From positions 135,663 to 199,662 of the forward strand of contig JAFZVB010000014.1 of assembly GCA_017618055.1 (NCBI GenBank): a stretch of 64,000 nucleotides of DNA, written 5' to 3'. The notes under the pieces are model-generated. The model did no database searches. It worked only from the letters and a program-made list of their open reading frames with translations, and was not told the DNA's origin. The position numbers were made by a program, and so were the translations under genes. The DNA is from Clostridia bacterium (lineage in GTDB: Bacteria > Bacillota > Clostridia > Christensenellales > CAG-917). This document shows, piece after piece, positions 53,993 through 63,229 of the stretch. Numbering within the stretch: the first letter of the stretch is position 1; each line of letters opens with the position of its first letter.

Positions 53993-54008
53993 CTATTTAT
54001 AAAAAATA

Positions 54009-55406
54009 CTAAAAATTAATTTCAAAAAATTCTTTTTTCTTTGCGATTATCTCATCAAAACGGAGGATGTATTCTTTGGGTTCTTTAAAATCAAATTGAC
54101 GTACAATTAAATCTCTTTCCTTAATTAGTTTTGAGCTAGAACCTGCACCACATGCAATGATAGAAGTATCATCTTCCATAATGTCTACATTGTATACACA
54201 TTCCTTGCCTGGTTTGGCATAAGAAACGTTTTCCAAAGATCCAGCTGTGTACTTTTGTCTGTACATATAATATGGATTGTATCCGTTATCCTCTAAATAC
54301 TTAAAAGAGAAGTTAATCATATTAAAGACTTCGGTATTTCTTTCGTTATTATTATACCCTTCCACTTTAAGATCACTGCCCGCTTTTATGTATAAAGTAT
54401 GTACTGTAATACTTGCTGGATTTAGCTTTACAGCCTTCTTTATATTATTCTCAAAGTCTTTTAGACTTTCTCCTGGAAGTGCAGCAATTAAATCCATATT
54501 TATATCGAATTTGTCTTTAACAAGATTATAAGCATTTAACGTGTCTTGATTTGTATGCTTTCTTCCTATGGCTTTTAGAGTTCTATTTAAAAATGTTTGT
54601 GGATTAATACTTAATCTAGTTACTTTATATTTCAACAATAAATCAACCATTTCTGGTGTAATTGTATCAGGTCTTCCAGCTTCAACTGTGAACTCTTTTA
54701 CCCTCATATTTAGAGTCTTTAAAATCTTTTCTAGAAGGTCTATTGGAAGAGATGTTGGTGTACCTCCACCTATATAAATAGACCTCAGTTTTATCTTGTT
54801 TTCACGAATATACCTCTTCATTAATCTTATCTCTTTTATGAGCTTTTCTGTATATTCTTCAAGTATTGCTTTTTGCTTATTTATAGGTGTTGAAATAAAT
54901 GAACAGTATGCACACCTAGATGGACAAAATGGGATATGAACATAAAAATCTATTTTATCATTGTTCCTATTTTTAATTGCATTTTGTGTATTTACAGTAT
55001 CTTTAATTACCTTTAGTTTCTCATATGAGACATTGAAATCATATGTAAATACCTCATCTGCGTTCTCTCCAAACTCTCTATAAAGCTTTGTTGGTCTTAT
55101 TCCAGTAAGACATCCATATGGGAGATTTACTCCTGTTATGAACGAAATAACCTTATATAAAGCCATTTTTAGATATCTTTTCTCTAATCTTTTAAATTCT
55201 AGTTCGGAATTATAATCAAATTGGTATCTATATATTTTTATAAAGTTTTCAAACGTGGATGCTTTGATTTTAACTTCCAAAACGCCATTATAATACTCAA
55301 ATGACATAGAAATATCTACGTTCATATCCGTAAATTGCTCAAACATTCTAACTAGTTCAAGCAAATCATTCTCGTATTTAACTGGATTTAGTTCTAGTTT
55401 TATCAT
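54009..55406 (-). CDS. hemZ: HemZ-type radical SAM coproporphyrinogen dehydrogenase family protein
   Basis: A 465-residue protein with an N-terminal domain typical of HemZ (about 1-150, LPYGCLTGIRPTKLYREFGE) and a radical SAM domain with HIPFCPSRCAYCSFIS (CxxxCxxC) and IYIGGGTPTSLP. HemZ proteins resemble oxygen-independent coproporphyrinogen oxidase; in anaerobes without haem synthesis the role is unclear, and no other haem gene is in the window. It lies two bases after the MBL hydrolase gene. Confidence 0.9.
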   Translation of the reverse strand: MIKLELNPVKYENDLLELVRMFEQFTDMNVDISMSFEYYNGVLEVKIKASTFENFIKIYRYQFDYNSELEFKRLEKRYLKMALYKVISFITGVNLPYGCLTGIRPTKLYREFGENADEVFTYDFNVSYEKLKVIKDTVNTQNAIKNRNNDKIDFYVHIPFCPSRCAYCSFISTPINKQKAILEEYTEKLIKEIRLMKRYIRENKIKLRSIYIGGGTPTSLPIDLLEKILKTLNMRVKEFTVEAGRPDTITPEMVDLLLKYKVTRLSINPQTFLNRTLKAIGRKHTNQDTLNAYNLVKDKFDINMDLIAALPGESLKDFENNIKKAVKLNPASITVHTLYIKAGSDLKVEGYNNNERNTEVFNMINFSFKYLEDNGYNPYYMYRQKYTAGSLENVSYAKPGKECVYNVDIMEDDTSIIACGAGSSSKLIKERDLIVRQFDFKEPKEYILRFDEIIAKKKEFFEINF

Positions 55407-55407
55407 A

Positions 55408-56019
55408 TTACCACGCTATAGGATTACAATTTCTCTCTTGTTCTAGGCTTGTTTCTGGTCCATGTCCAGGATAACACTTGTAATTTCCCTTCAAACCAAA
55501 CAATTTGTTTATTATAGAGTCTTTTAATGCATTCATATCTCCATCTGGGAAGTCTGTTCTGCCAAAGGAACAAGCAAAAAGCGTGTCTCCTGTAAAGATA
55601 TTGTCCCCTAAAACATAACAAACTCCACCTTTAGAGTGTCCTGGTGTATGAATCACAGATATATCTAATCCTGCAACAGTAAATGTATCGCCACCTTCTA
55701 AAACAACATCTGGAACAAAAGGAGGAACTTTTAAGCCAATTGCAAATCCAAGATTCTTATATGAAGTAATTTTGTCTACATCATCCTTGTGTATATAAAC
55801 TTTTGCACCTTTATCTTGGTAATATTTAACGGCACTTATATGATCTGCATGTGCATGAGTGATTAAAACGGCCTCTATTGTTACATTTCCGTTGTCTTGT
55901 ATAAGTTTATCAATTCTGTCTTCATTTGAGCCAGGATCAACTAAAAAGCCTACATTGCCATTTGTAACAAGGTATGTGTTTGTCTCTAATTCAGTTGTTT
56001 GTACGCTAAATATGTTCAT
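55408..56019 (-). CDS. MBL-fold hydrolase (glyoxalase II-like)
   Basis: A 203-residue metallo-beta-lactamase-fold protein with metal ligands ITHAHADH, HTPGHSKGGVCY, FTGDTLFACSFGRTD and CYPGHGPET. It resembles YcbL/YqgX-type small hydroxyacylglutathione hydrolase-like enzymes; the true substrate is unknown. Its start overlaps the relA stop (ATGA). Confidence 0.92.
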   Translation of the reverse strand: MNIFSVQTTELETNTYLVTNGNVGFLVDPGSNEDRIDKLIQDNGNVTIEAVLITHAHADHISAVKYYQDKGAKVYIHKDDVDKITSYKNLGFAIGLKVPPFVPDVVLEGGDTFTVAGLDISVIHTPGHSKGGVCYVLGDNIFTGDTLFACSFGRTDFPDGDMNALKDSIINKLFGLKGNYKCYPGHGPETSLEQERNCNPIAW

Positions 56020-58190
56020 CTTGTTACACTAACAACTCCCTTTAAGGATTTTAATTTATTCATTAGTGTCTCAATCTCGTCTAAACTGTGTATTGTAACA
56101 GTAACTATAATATCTGCAAGTTGGTCTTTATTAGTTGTGGCTGTAACACTAACAATAGAAAGGTCCATATTTGAAATAACTGTTGTAATATTTGCAAGTA
56201 ATCCGCTTCTGTTCTCGGTTTTAAGTTTTAATGTTGCTTCATAACTGTCAGATTGTGCAATATCCCATTCAACATCTACAAATCTTTCTTTTTCAAGCTC
56301 TAGTATGTTTGGACAATCTTTTCTATGTATTACAACGCCTCTGGATCTAGATACAAATCCAACAATATCGTCTCCTGGAATTGGAGAACAACATCTTGCC
56401 ATACGTACAAAGAAATCTGTATTACCAGATACAAGAACACCATTTTTGCTTCTTTTTCTAAGAGTTTTTGTTATAGATTGATGTTCTTTTTCTGCAATTG
56501 TCTCAATTTCTTCAATGGTCTGAATAACGTGTTTCTTCTTAAATGCATCTATGAGTTTATTTAAAATTTGTGCAGTTGTAACGCCACCAAATCCAACTTG
56601 TGCATACATATCTTCTAAACTTGCAATTGTTAATCTCTTGCAAATTGCATCTAATTCTTCTGTTTGTTGTAATAACTCTGGAAGCTTGTATCCTTTACGT
56701 TTTGCTTCAATTTCAAGCATTTCACGTCCACGCTTAATGTTTTCTTCTTTGTTTTCTTTCTTGAAGAATGAACGGATTTTGGATCTTGCTTGGGCCGTGG
56801 TGACGAATTTTAGCCAGTCTAGAGATGGTCCTGCAGATGAATTGTTGGTTAAAATCTCAACAACGTCACCAGTTTGAAGCTTTGTATATAATGGAACCAT
56901 CTTCTTATTGACCTTTGCACCTATGCAATGATTACCAACTTCTGTGTGGATCTTATATGCAACGTCTACAGGTGTACTGCCAATTGGAAGGTCTAAGAGC
57001 GCTCCCTTTGGAGTATATATAAATATTTCATCCTCAAAGACGTTAACTTTAACGGCTTCCATAAAGTCTGAAGCACCTTTAACGTCAGATTGAGAATCCA
57101 TAACCTCACGTAACCATTGAATCTTTTGTTCGGATGCTGGATCTACGTTTCCTTCCTTGTATTTCCAGTGTGCAGCTACACCGTACTCGTCTATTTTGTG
57201 CATTTCATAGGTTCTAATTTGAATCTCAAAAATCTCACCAAATGGAGTTATAACGGTTGTGTGTATTGATTGGTAATTGTTTGCTTTTGGAACTGAAATA
57301 TAATCCTTAACACGTCCTGGAATTGGTTTCCACATTGTGTGAACCTCACCAAGCAATGTATAACACTCTTTTACATCGTCTACAATGATTCTAACGGCCT
57401 GTAAATCGTAAATTTGGTCTATTCCAATATCTAAGTTCTTTAGTTTTTTATAGACGCTCCAGAGGTGTTTTAACCTTCCATTTACTTCGCCATGTATATG
57501 TAATTCTTTTAATTTGTCTTCAATTTGTTTACAAATGGTGTCTAAGAAGTCTTTTCTTTCACTAACTCTTCTAGAAACTGCTTCGCTAAGTTCTTTATAT
57601 TCCATTGGATATAAATATTTCATAGCCAAGTCTTCTAGTTCACATTTGAAGAAAGAAATACCAAGTCTACCAGCTAAAGGAGCATATATATCCATTGTTT
57701 CTCTAGATATTCTTTGTTGCTTGTCTGGTGGAACAAAATCTAAGGAACGCATATTATGAAGTCTATCTGCAAACTTTATAATAATAACCCTTAAATCCTT
57801 TGCCATAGCCATGAATAACTTTCTTAAGTTTTCTGCTTGGGCTTCTTCTTTATTTGTTCCTAAATCTAGGTGGTCTAACTTTGTTACGCCTTCAACAAGT
57901 TCAAATACTACATCTCCAAACTCTGCTTGGATTTCTAAAGGTGTAACTGGAGTATCTTCTAAAACATCATGCAAAAATGCGGCTTGAATAGTTACTGCAT
58001 CTATACCAAAATCTGCAAGTATGTCTGCAACAGCACAAGGATGTGTAATGTAATCCTCGCCACTTGCTCTCTTTTGTCCTTCATGAGCTTTTTTAGCAAA
58101 TAAATATGTGCGCTCTAAATCTGGATACTTGTCTGGATAAGTTTCCTTTAATTTCTTTAATAGTGCATCATAATCAAATTTCTTGCTCAT
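56016..58190 (-). CDS. relA: Bifunctional (p)ppGpp synthetase/hydrolase
   Basis: A 724-residue Rel protein. HD hydrolase (ITHPCAVADILADFGID, AAFLHDVLEDTPVT), synthetase (DLQAVRIIVDDVKECYTLLGEVH, PKANNYQSIHTTV), TGS (FIYTPKGALLDLPIGSTPVDVAY), zinc-finger-like region (ARCCSPIPGDDIVGF) and ACT domain (TKTENRSGLLANITTVI-like) are all present. Both catalytic domains look intact. It controls the stringent response. Its start overlaps the recJ stop (ATGA). Confidence 0.95.
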   Translation of the reverse strand: MSKKFDYDALLKKLKETYPDKYPDLERTYLFAKKAHEGQKRASGEDYITHPCAVADILADFGIDAVTIQAAFLHDVLEDTPVTPLEIQAEFGDVVFELVEGVTKLDHLDLGTNKEEAQAENLRKLFMAMAKDLRVIIIKFADRLHNMRSLDFVPPDKQQRISRETMDIYAPLAGRLGISFFKCELEDLAMKYLYPMEYKELSEAVSRRVSERKDFLDTICKQIEDKLKELHIHGEVNGRLKHLWSVYKKLKNLDIGIDQIYDLQAVRIIVDDVKECYTLLGEVHTMWKPIPGRVKDYISVPKANNYQSIHTTVITPFGEIFEIQIRTYEMHKIDEYGVAAHWKYKEGNVDPASEQKIQWLREVMDSQSDVKGASDFMEAVKVNVFEDEIFIYTPKGALLDLPIGSTPVDVAYKIHTEVGNHCIGAKVNKKMVPLYTKLQTGDVVEILTNNSSAGPSLDWLKFVTTAQARSKIRSFFKKENKEENIKRGREMLEIEAKRKGYKLPELLQQTEELDAICKRLTIASLEDMYAQVGFGGVTTAQILNKLIDAFKKKHVIQTIEEIETIAEKEHQSITKTLRKRSKNGVLVSGNTDFFVRMARCCSPIPGDDIVGFVSRSRGVVIHRKDCPNILELEKERFVDVEWDIAQSDSYEATLKLKTENRSGLLANITTVISNMDLSIVSVTATTNKDQLADIIVTVTIHSLDEIETLMNKLKSLKGVVSVTR

Positions 58191-60448
58191 GGTCTTGTGT
58201 TTTGATATGTTACAGAACTGTTTCTGTCCTTTTTGTCATAGTTTATTTCAATTCTGCCTTTATCATTGAAAGTAATTACATTAAGCTCAGTGAGAATTTG
58301 ATAAACCACTAAGAATGTAAAATAACTTACATTCAAACTCTTTTTTATGTTCACATAAATAGCACTTAATGAATTGAGTCTTAATCCTCTCATCATAAGT
58401 TTCTTTATTTCAGTATATACTGAATTAATGGTATTGTCTAAAATTATTACTTTTTGCCCTTTGTAATCATCTAAAGCATATACTTCTTCGCAAGTTTTTA
58501 AAATGGTTGAGAAATAGTTTGTAGATATAGGGTTACCTGCAATTATTACTCTTTCAAAGTAAGAATAATCCATGTCTACCTTAGGACAAATAAGTATGCT
58601 GTTTTCTGGGTTAAGTGTCATTGGTTCGCCAATAGATACAGAGTAATCCTTTGCTTGTGGGATATCTTTTAATAATTGCTCGTAATCTTCGTTGGAGAAA
58701 CAAATAAACAAATTACCATAGTTTGCATTAAGTTTTTCCTTAACTGCACCAGCAGAAATAACAGGGATATTGGCCTTTTCTGCAATTCCTAATTGTGGGA
58801 TGTTTAAAGTTTGCGCATTGCCGTAATCTATATCAACTTTCGTAACTCTAACCGTCTTAATTGTGCATTGTGCATACTCTCTGTTTTGGTAAATATTGTT
58901 AGATAATGTTACTTCAAGCTCTGCACCACCTTCTAAAGATCCTATCTTGTTAAGGCAGTTAAACCCAATTATTTCGTAGTCTCCTTTTGCATACTTTATA
59001 TGGTTGCTAAATCCTATTCTATCGAACTTGAAATCGTCTGCAATAACTCTAAATACCGGCTTTGGATTACCAAATCCAGTTGGTTCAAGTAATTCCAATT
59101 CCTTGGAGAACGCTAATAGCGTATTGTCTAATTGGAGGTCTGTATCATAGTGTTCTTTGAGTAAGAATTCTGAGTCATCATGTTCTGCAAGCAATATATC
59201 ATTTGCTCTCTTCTTAAATTCTTCTAAATTCTCTTTTGCAATGGTTACACCAGCCGCTTGTGCATGGCCACCATAAGCTGCCAATAAATCTGAAAGTCTT
59301 GTTAAAAGGTCGAATATATTTACAGACTTAATACTTCTACTACTTCCTCTAAGCAATCCGTCTTCTTTCTTAGCAAGTAATATGGTTGGTCTCTTAAAGA
59401 CTTCCATAATCCTACTTGCAGCAATTCCTATAACACCAGCTTCCCAATCATCTTTTTCAAGAATGATAATTCTTGTTTTGTTAAAGTTTACCTTCTTTAA
59501 CATCTCCATTGCTTCAGAAACTACCTGCTCACAAATTGCTTGCCTTCTAGAATTAACTTCACCTAGTTCTTCAACTAACATCCTTAAAAGGATAGGATCG
59601 TTGGATACAAACAAATCTACGACCTTCATAGCAGAATCTAATCTTCCTGCCGAATTAATTCTTGGAGCTAATCTAAACATTACTGTGTAACTGCTAATAG
59701 TCTCATCTCCAAGCAATAATTTTATACCAAGTCTTGGTTTTTCTTTAATTTGCTTTAATCCGTAATATGCAATAATTCTATTCTCTCCTGTTAAAGGAAC
59801 AAGGTCTGCAATGGTTGCTAAAGCACAGATGTCAAAGTATTGGATTACTTCTTCTCTAGAAGATAATGCTTCAACAAGTTTTAATGCCACACCTGCACCA
59901 CAATAATCATAGAATCCCTTTCTCTCTATCTTTGGGTCTACAATAATACAATCTGGAAGAACGTCTTGTGGTTCGTGGTGGTCTGTTACAATAATGTCTA
60001 TGCCATGCTCTTTAAGATATTGTGCTTCTGCGACTGATGTTATACCACAGTCTACAGTAATTACTAGAGATGGCTTAGAAGACGTTAAAATACTATCTAT
60101 GGCTGTAGATGAAAGACCGTAACCATCTACATTCCTATTAGGAATATAATAGTCTACAGGAGTTTTGCCTTGTAGATATAACATTAATATGGAAATAGCT
60201 GAAATACCATCGCAATCATAGTCTCCAAATATCAAGATTTTCTCTTTCTTTTCTATGGCTTTCTTAATACGGGTTACTGCTTCTTTCATTCCCAAAATTG
60301 AGAATGGATCTTGCATGTCATCTATAGATGGGTGTAAGTATTTCTTAGCATCCTCTATATTGTCTAAACCACGTGCTAAAAGAAGAGAACCAAATCTCTG
60401 AGAAATCCTTAAGCTTGAACAATAATCTTGTAGTACTCTATCTTCCAT
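58187..60448 (-). CDS. recJ: Single-strand DNA exonuclease RecJ
   Basis: A 753-residue DHH-family 5'-3' exonuclease used in recombination and repair. Motifs include FGDYDCDGISAIS, VTVDCGITS, VTDHHEPQDVLPD, the second domain GGHAQAAGVTI, and an OB-like region. A long C-terminal extension (about 190 residues after 560), usual for Bacillota RecJ, is present. It lies before relA, as in Bacillus. Confidence 0.94.
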   Translation of the reverse strand: MEDRVLQDYCSSLRISQRFGSLLLARGLDNIEDAKKYLHPSIDDMQDPFSILGMKEAVTRIKKAIEKKEKILIFGDYDCDGISAISILMLYLQGKTPVDYYIPNRNVDGYGLSSTAIDSILTSSKPSLVITVDCGITSVAEAQYLKEHGIDIIVTDHHEPQDVLPDCIIVDPKIERKGFYDYCGAGVALKLVEALSSREEVIQYFDICALATIADLVPLTGENRIIAYYGLKQIKEKPRLGIKLLLGDETISSYTVMFRLAPRINSAGRLDSAMKVVDLFVSNDPILLRMLVEELGEVNSRRQAICEQVVSEAMEMLKKVNFNKTRIIILEKDDWEAGVIGIAASRIMEVFKRPTILLAKKEDGLLRGSSRSIKSVNIFDLLTRLSDLLAAYGGHAQAAGVTIAKENLEEFKKRANDILLAEHDDSEFLLKEHYDTDLQLDNTLLAFSKELELLEPTGFGNPKPVFRVIADDFKFDRIGFSNHIKYAKGDYEIIGFNCLNKIGSLEGGAELEVTLSNNIYQNREYAQCTIKTVRVTKVDIDYGNAQTLNIPQLGIAEKANIPVISAGAVKEKLNANYGNLFICFSNEDYEQLLKDIPQAKDYSVSIGEPMTLNPENSILICPKVDMDYSYFERVIIAGNPISTNYFSTILKTCEEVYALDDYKGQKVIILDNTINSVYTEIKKLMMRGLRLNSLSAIYVNIKKSLNVSYFTFLVVYQILTELNVITFNDKGRIEINYDKKDRNSSVTYQNTRP

Positions 60449-60461
60449 ATTACTCTAGTAG

Positions 60462-60488
60462 AAAATGCCCCCGAATTATCCGAGGGCA
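60462..60488 (-). terminator. Hairpin between secF and recJ
   Basis: TGCCCTCGGA and TTCGGGGGCA pair over ten bases (two G-T) around a TAA loop, followed by TTTTC. It lies between the secF stop and the recJ start, so recJ-relA-MBL-hemZ may have their own start. Confidence 0.65.
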
Positions 60489-60495
60489 AAATCTG

Positions 60496-61728
60496 TTATT
60501 TCTTTTTCTTAAATTGTGTGTTTTTCTTGCTATACTTATAAATTGTATTTGCCTTCGCTTTTTGAGCTTTAGCCTTCTTAGCTTCATCACTAGAAGGCTT
60601 ATCTCCACCTAACTCAGCGTCCACCTTGTTATTCTTCTTTCCTACTGCTTTAGAATTTACTTGGCTAGCATCTCCTGCTACATAGTTCTCTGTTTCAATT
60701 CCTCTCTTGATTCTGATCTTTTCAAGAGTCTTTTCCCAAGAGTAACTCATTGTTGCCCAGAGTGGAGTTGCAACGAAGATTGATGAATAGAAACCTGCTA
60801 CTAAACCAAGAATGATTGGTACACAGAATTCTTGCATACTGTCTCCGCCTAAAACTGCGAGGAAGAATACTGTTGCGAGTGTTGTGAATGTTGTGAAGAT
60901 AGAACGTCTCATTGTTGACTTAATTGCTTCATCACCGATTGCATTGTAATCTATGTTCTTCATTCCCTTGAATGGCCTCATAAGTTCACGTACTCTATCG
61001 AAAATAACAATAGTATTGTTAATTGAGTAAGATACGATAGTTACCATTGCTGCAACGTAAGATGTGTTAATAGGAATATTTCTGCACCATACTGTTAAAC
61101 AGAACATGATAACAACGTCATGGATCAATGCTATAATAGCTGCAATACCAGAAATGAATGTGAATCTGATGATGATGTAAATTAAGATAAGAGCAACTGA
61201 AATACCAACTGCAAGACCTGCGGATGAAAGCAAGTTCTTTGCTGCTGTAGATGAAACGGATTCGTATGTGATAACAGATTCATCTGTTCCTAACAATTCA
61301 GCAATTTGTGCCTTAACTGTTTCATTCATTTGGTTCATTTCCTCGTCATCTGCAGTAATGTTTCTGTATCTAATTTGTACAGATACGTGTCCATTATTAG
61401 AGTTTTCTAACTTTTGAACATAACTGACATGGATGTAGTTTTCACCAACATGATTCTTTTCTACCTCTGTTTCAATCTTTTGTGCCCATTCATCATAATT
61501 GACGTCTGTTCCCTTTGCTGCTGTTAAATCTACAGTAACTTTAGAACCACCTTCAAAGTCAATACCGATACCAACTGCATCAATATATCCACCGGAAAGT
61601 GTTTCGCCTAAGCCAACAATAACAGCGATTGTTACAAGTATAATAACGATTGGTAATATTAACCAAAGACGATATTTTTCATCAAATCTGAATTTTGACT
61701 TCGTAAAGTCTAATGATACACCTTTCAT
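60496..61728 (-). CDS. secF: Protein translocase subunit SecF
   Basis: A 410-residue RND-type membrane protein that uses the proton gradient to finish Sec export. First membrane segment IILVTIAVIVGLG, periplasmic domain with GIDFEGGSKVTVDL, five further helices with HDVVIMFCLTVW and YSINNTIVIFDRVRE. The C-terminal tail (about 90 residues, Lys/Ala-rich, ending KKNTQFKKKK) is longer than usual. GGAGG precedes the ATG, overlapping the secD stop. Confidence 0.94.
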   Translation of the reverse strand: MKGVSLDFTKSKFRFDEKYRLWLILPIVIILVTIAVIVGLGETLSGGYIDAVGIGIDFEGGSKVTVDLTAAKGTDVNYDEWAQKIETEVEKNHVGENYIHVSYVQKLENSNNGHVSVQIRYRNITADDEEMNQMNETVKAQIAELLGTDESVITYESVSSTAAKNLLSSAGLAVGISVALILIYIIIRFTFISGIAAIIALIHDVVIMFCLTVWCRNIPINTSYVAAMVTIVSYSINNTIVIFDRVRELMRPFKGMKNIDYNAIGDEAIKSTMRRSIFTTFTTLATVFFLAVLGGDSMQEFCVPIILGLVAGFYSSIFVATPLWATMSYSWEKTLEKIRIKRGIETENYVAGDASQVNSKAVGKKNNKVDAELGGDKPSSDEAKKAKAQKAKANTIYKYSKKNTQFKKKK

Positions 61729-63095
61729 GCGTCCACCTCCGAAGTCTCTAATTCTATTGCAGGAGCTTCACTTTTCTCCTCTTCTTGTTCTTCAATCTTA
61801 CCTCTCTTTAATCCGTACAATTTTTCATTTGTACTATTTAAAGGTACGAAGCACTTAAGAATTAACCTTGTTACAACAAGAGCAGTAAACATTGAAAGAA
61901 TGATACCTATGAATAATGTTACAGCAAATCCAACGATTGATGTTGAAGTTGCGGAACCTACTATCCAAAGAACTACTGAACCGATGATTGTTGTTACGTT
62001 ACCATCTATGATAGCTCCAGTAGAACGTTTGAAACCGGTCTTAATAGATGTTTGAATAGACTTGCTTGAAATCTTGAATTCGTCTCTAATTCTCTCAAAT
62101 ATAATAACGTTGGCGTCAACAGCCATACCAATGGAGAGTAAGATACCTGCAATACCTGCGAGTGTAAGTTGTACCCATGGAAGAACTGCACAGAACCAAA
62201 GTAATAATGTGATGTAAATTAAGAGAGCGATGTCTGCAGCAACACCAAGTAAACGATACATTAATACCATGAAGATAAGGATTACGCCAATACCGCAAGC
62301 ACCAGCAATAAGTGCCCACTTAATAACGTCTTGTCCTAATGTTGCAGAAATTAAACTTTGTGAATAAACTGTTAAATCTACACCAAATGTACCGGATTGG
62401 AGTTTTGTTGCGAATTCATTTGCTTCTTCATAAGAATATCCAGAATTGTTTGAAATGATTGCTCTACCATCTGCAATTTCTGATTGAACATTAACTGCTG
62501 TATAGAAAGCATCATTTACATAAATGTAAATAGACTTATTTAAATACTCTTTTGTTACTTCAGCGAATTTCTTTGTACCAGCTGCGTTGAATTGTAATGC
62601 GATAACATATTGATTGTTGTTATCTACAGAAACATACGCATTGTCTAAGTGCTCTTTACCAGAGATAAGAACTTCATATTCACTCTTGTCTGTAGATTGT
62701 GCACTTCTGAATTCAAGAGATGCTGGTCTACCGATTAAGTTAAGAAGTCTTTCTGGATCATCTACGTTAGGGACTTGAACTGTAATGTAGTGTACCCCTC
62801 CGTTTTCGCTTGTAGTGACGGATGCTTCGGTATAACCTTTATCAATTAACAAGGATTGTAATGAACTTACAGTACCGTTAATTCTTTGATCGAGGTTACC
62901 AATGCCGTCATCTGTTACTCTGTAAACGGCTTCAATACCACCGCTTAAGTCCATACCTAAGGAAATTGTCTTTGCATAGCCATGATAGTCATATACTGAT
63001 TTTCCTATTGGGAAATCAACAACAGCAAAAACTATCATCAAAGCGATGAAAACACAAATGATAGATAGGACGACTATTGATTTTGTTTTGCTCAC
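61725..63095 (-). CDS. secD: Protein translocase subunit SecD
   Basis: Partner of SecF. First membrane segment VVLSIICVFIALMIVFAVV, LGMDLSGGIEAVYRV, the large exported domain, and helices with LTLAGIAGILLSIGMAVDANVIIFERIRDE. I prefer a GTG start (ending 63095), which has GGAGG at nine bases. The ATG six codons earlier (63113) contains that site and has no ribosome binding site of its own. Predicted length is 456 residues. Confidence 0.93.
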   Translation of the reverse strand: MSKTKSIVVLSIICVFIALMIVFAVVDFPIGKSVYDYHGYAKTISLGMDLSGGIEAVYRVTDDGIGNLDQRINGTVSSLQSLLIDKGYTEASVTTSENGGVHYITVQVPNVDDPERLLNLIGRPASLEFRSAQSTDKSEYEVLISGKEHLDNAYVSVDNNNQYVIALQFNAAGTKKFAEVTKEYLNKSIYIYVNDAFYTAVNVQSEIADGRAIISNNSGYSYEEANEFATKLQSGTFGVDLTVYSQSLISATLGQDVIKWALIAGACGIGVILIFMVLMYRLLGVAADIALLIYITLLLWFCAVLPWVQLTLAGIAGILLSIGMAVDANVIIFERIRDEFKISSKSIQTSIKTGFKRSTGAIIDGNVTTIIGSVVLWIVGSATSTSIVGFAVTLFIGIILSMFTALVVTRLILKCFVPLNSTNEKLYGLKRGKIEEQEEEKSEAPAIELETSEVDA

Positions 63096-63229
63096 GTTTA
63101 AGTGCCTCCGCATATGTATACGTTATAAATAAACATAATAATTATAGTTAGGAGTATAATAATAGTCAAATCATTTTTAATGATAATAAGGCTAAAATGG
63201 AGTTATTGAAAGTATTTAAAAATATGTAA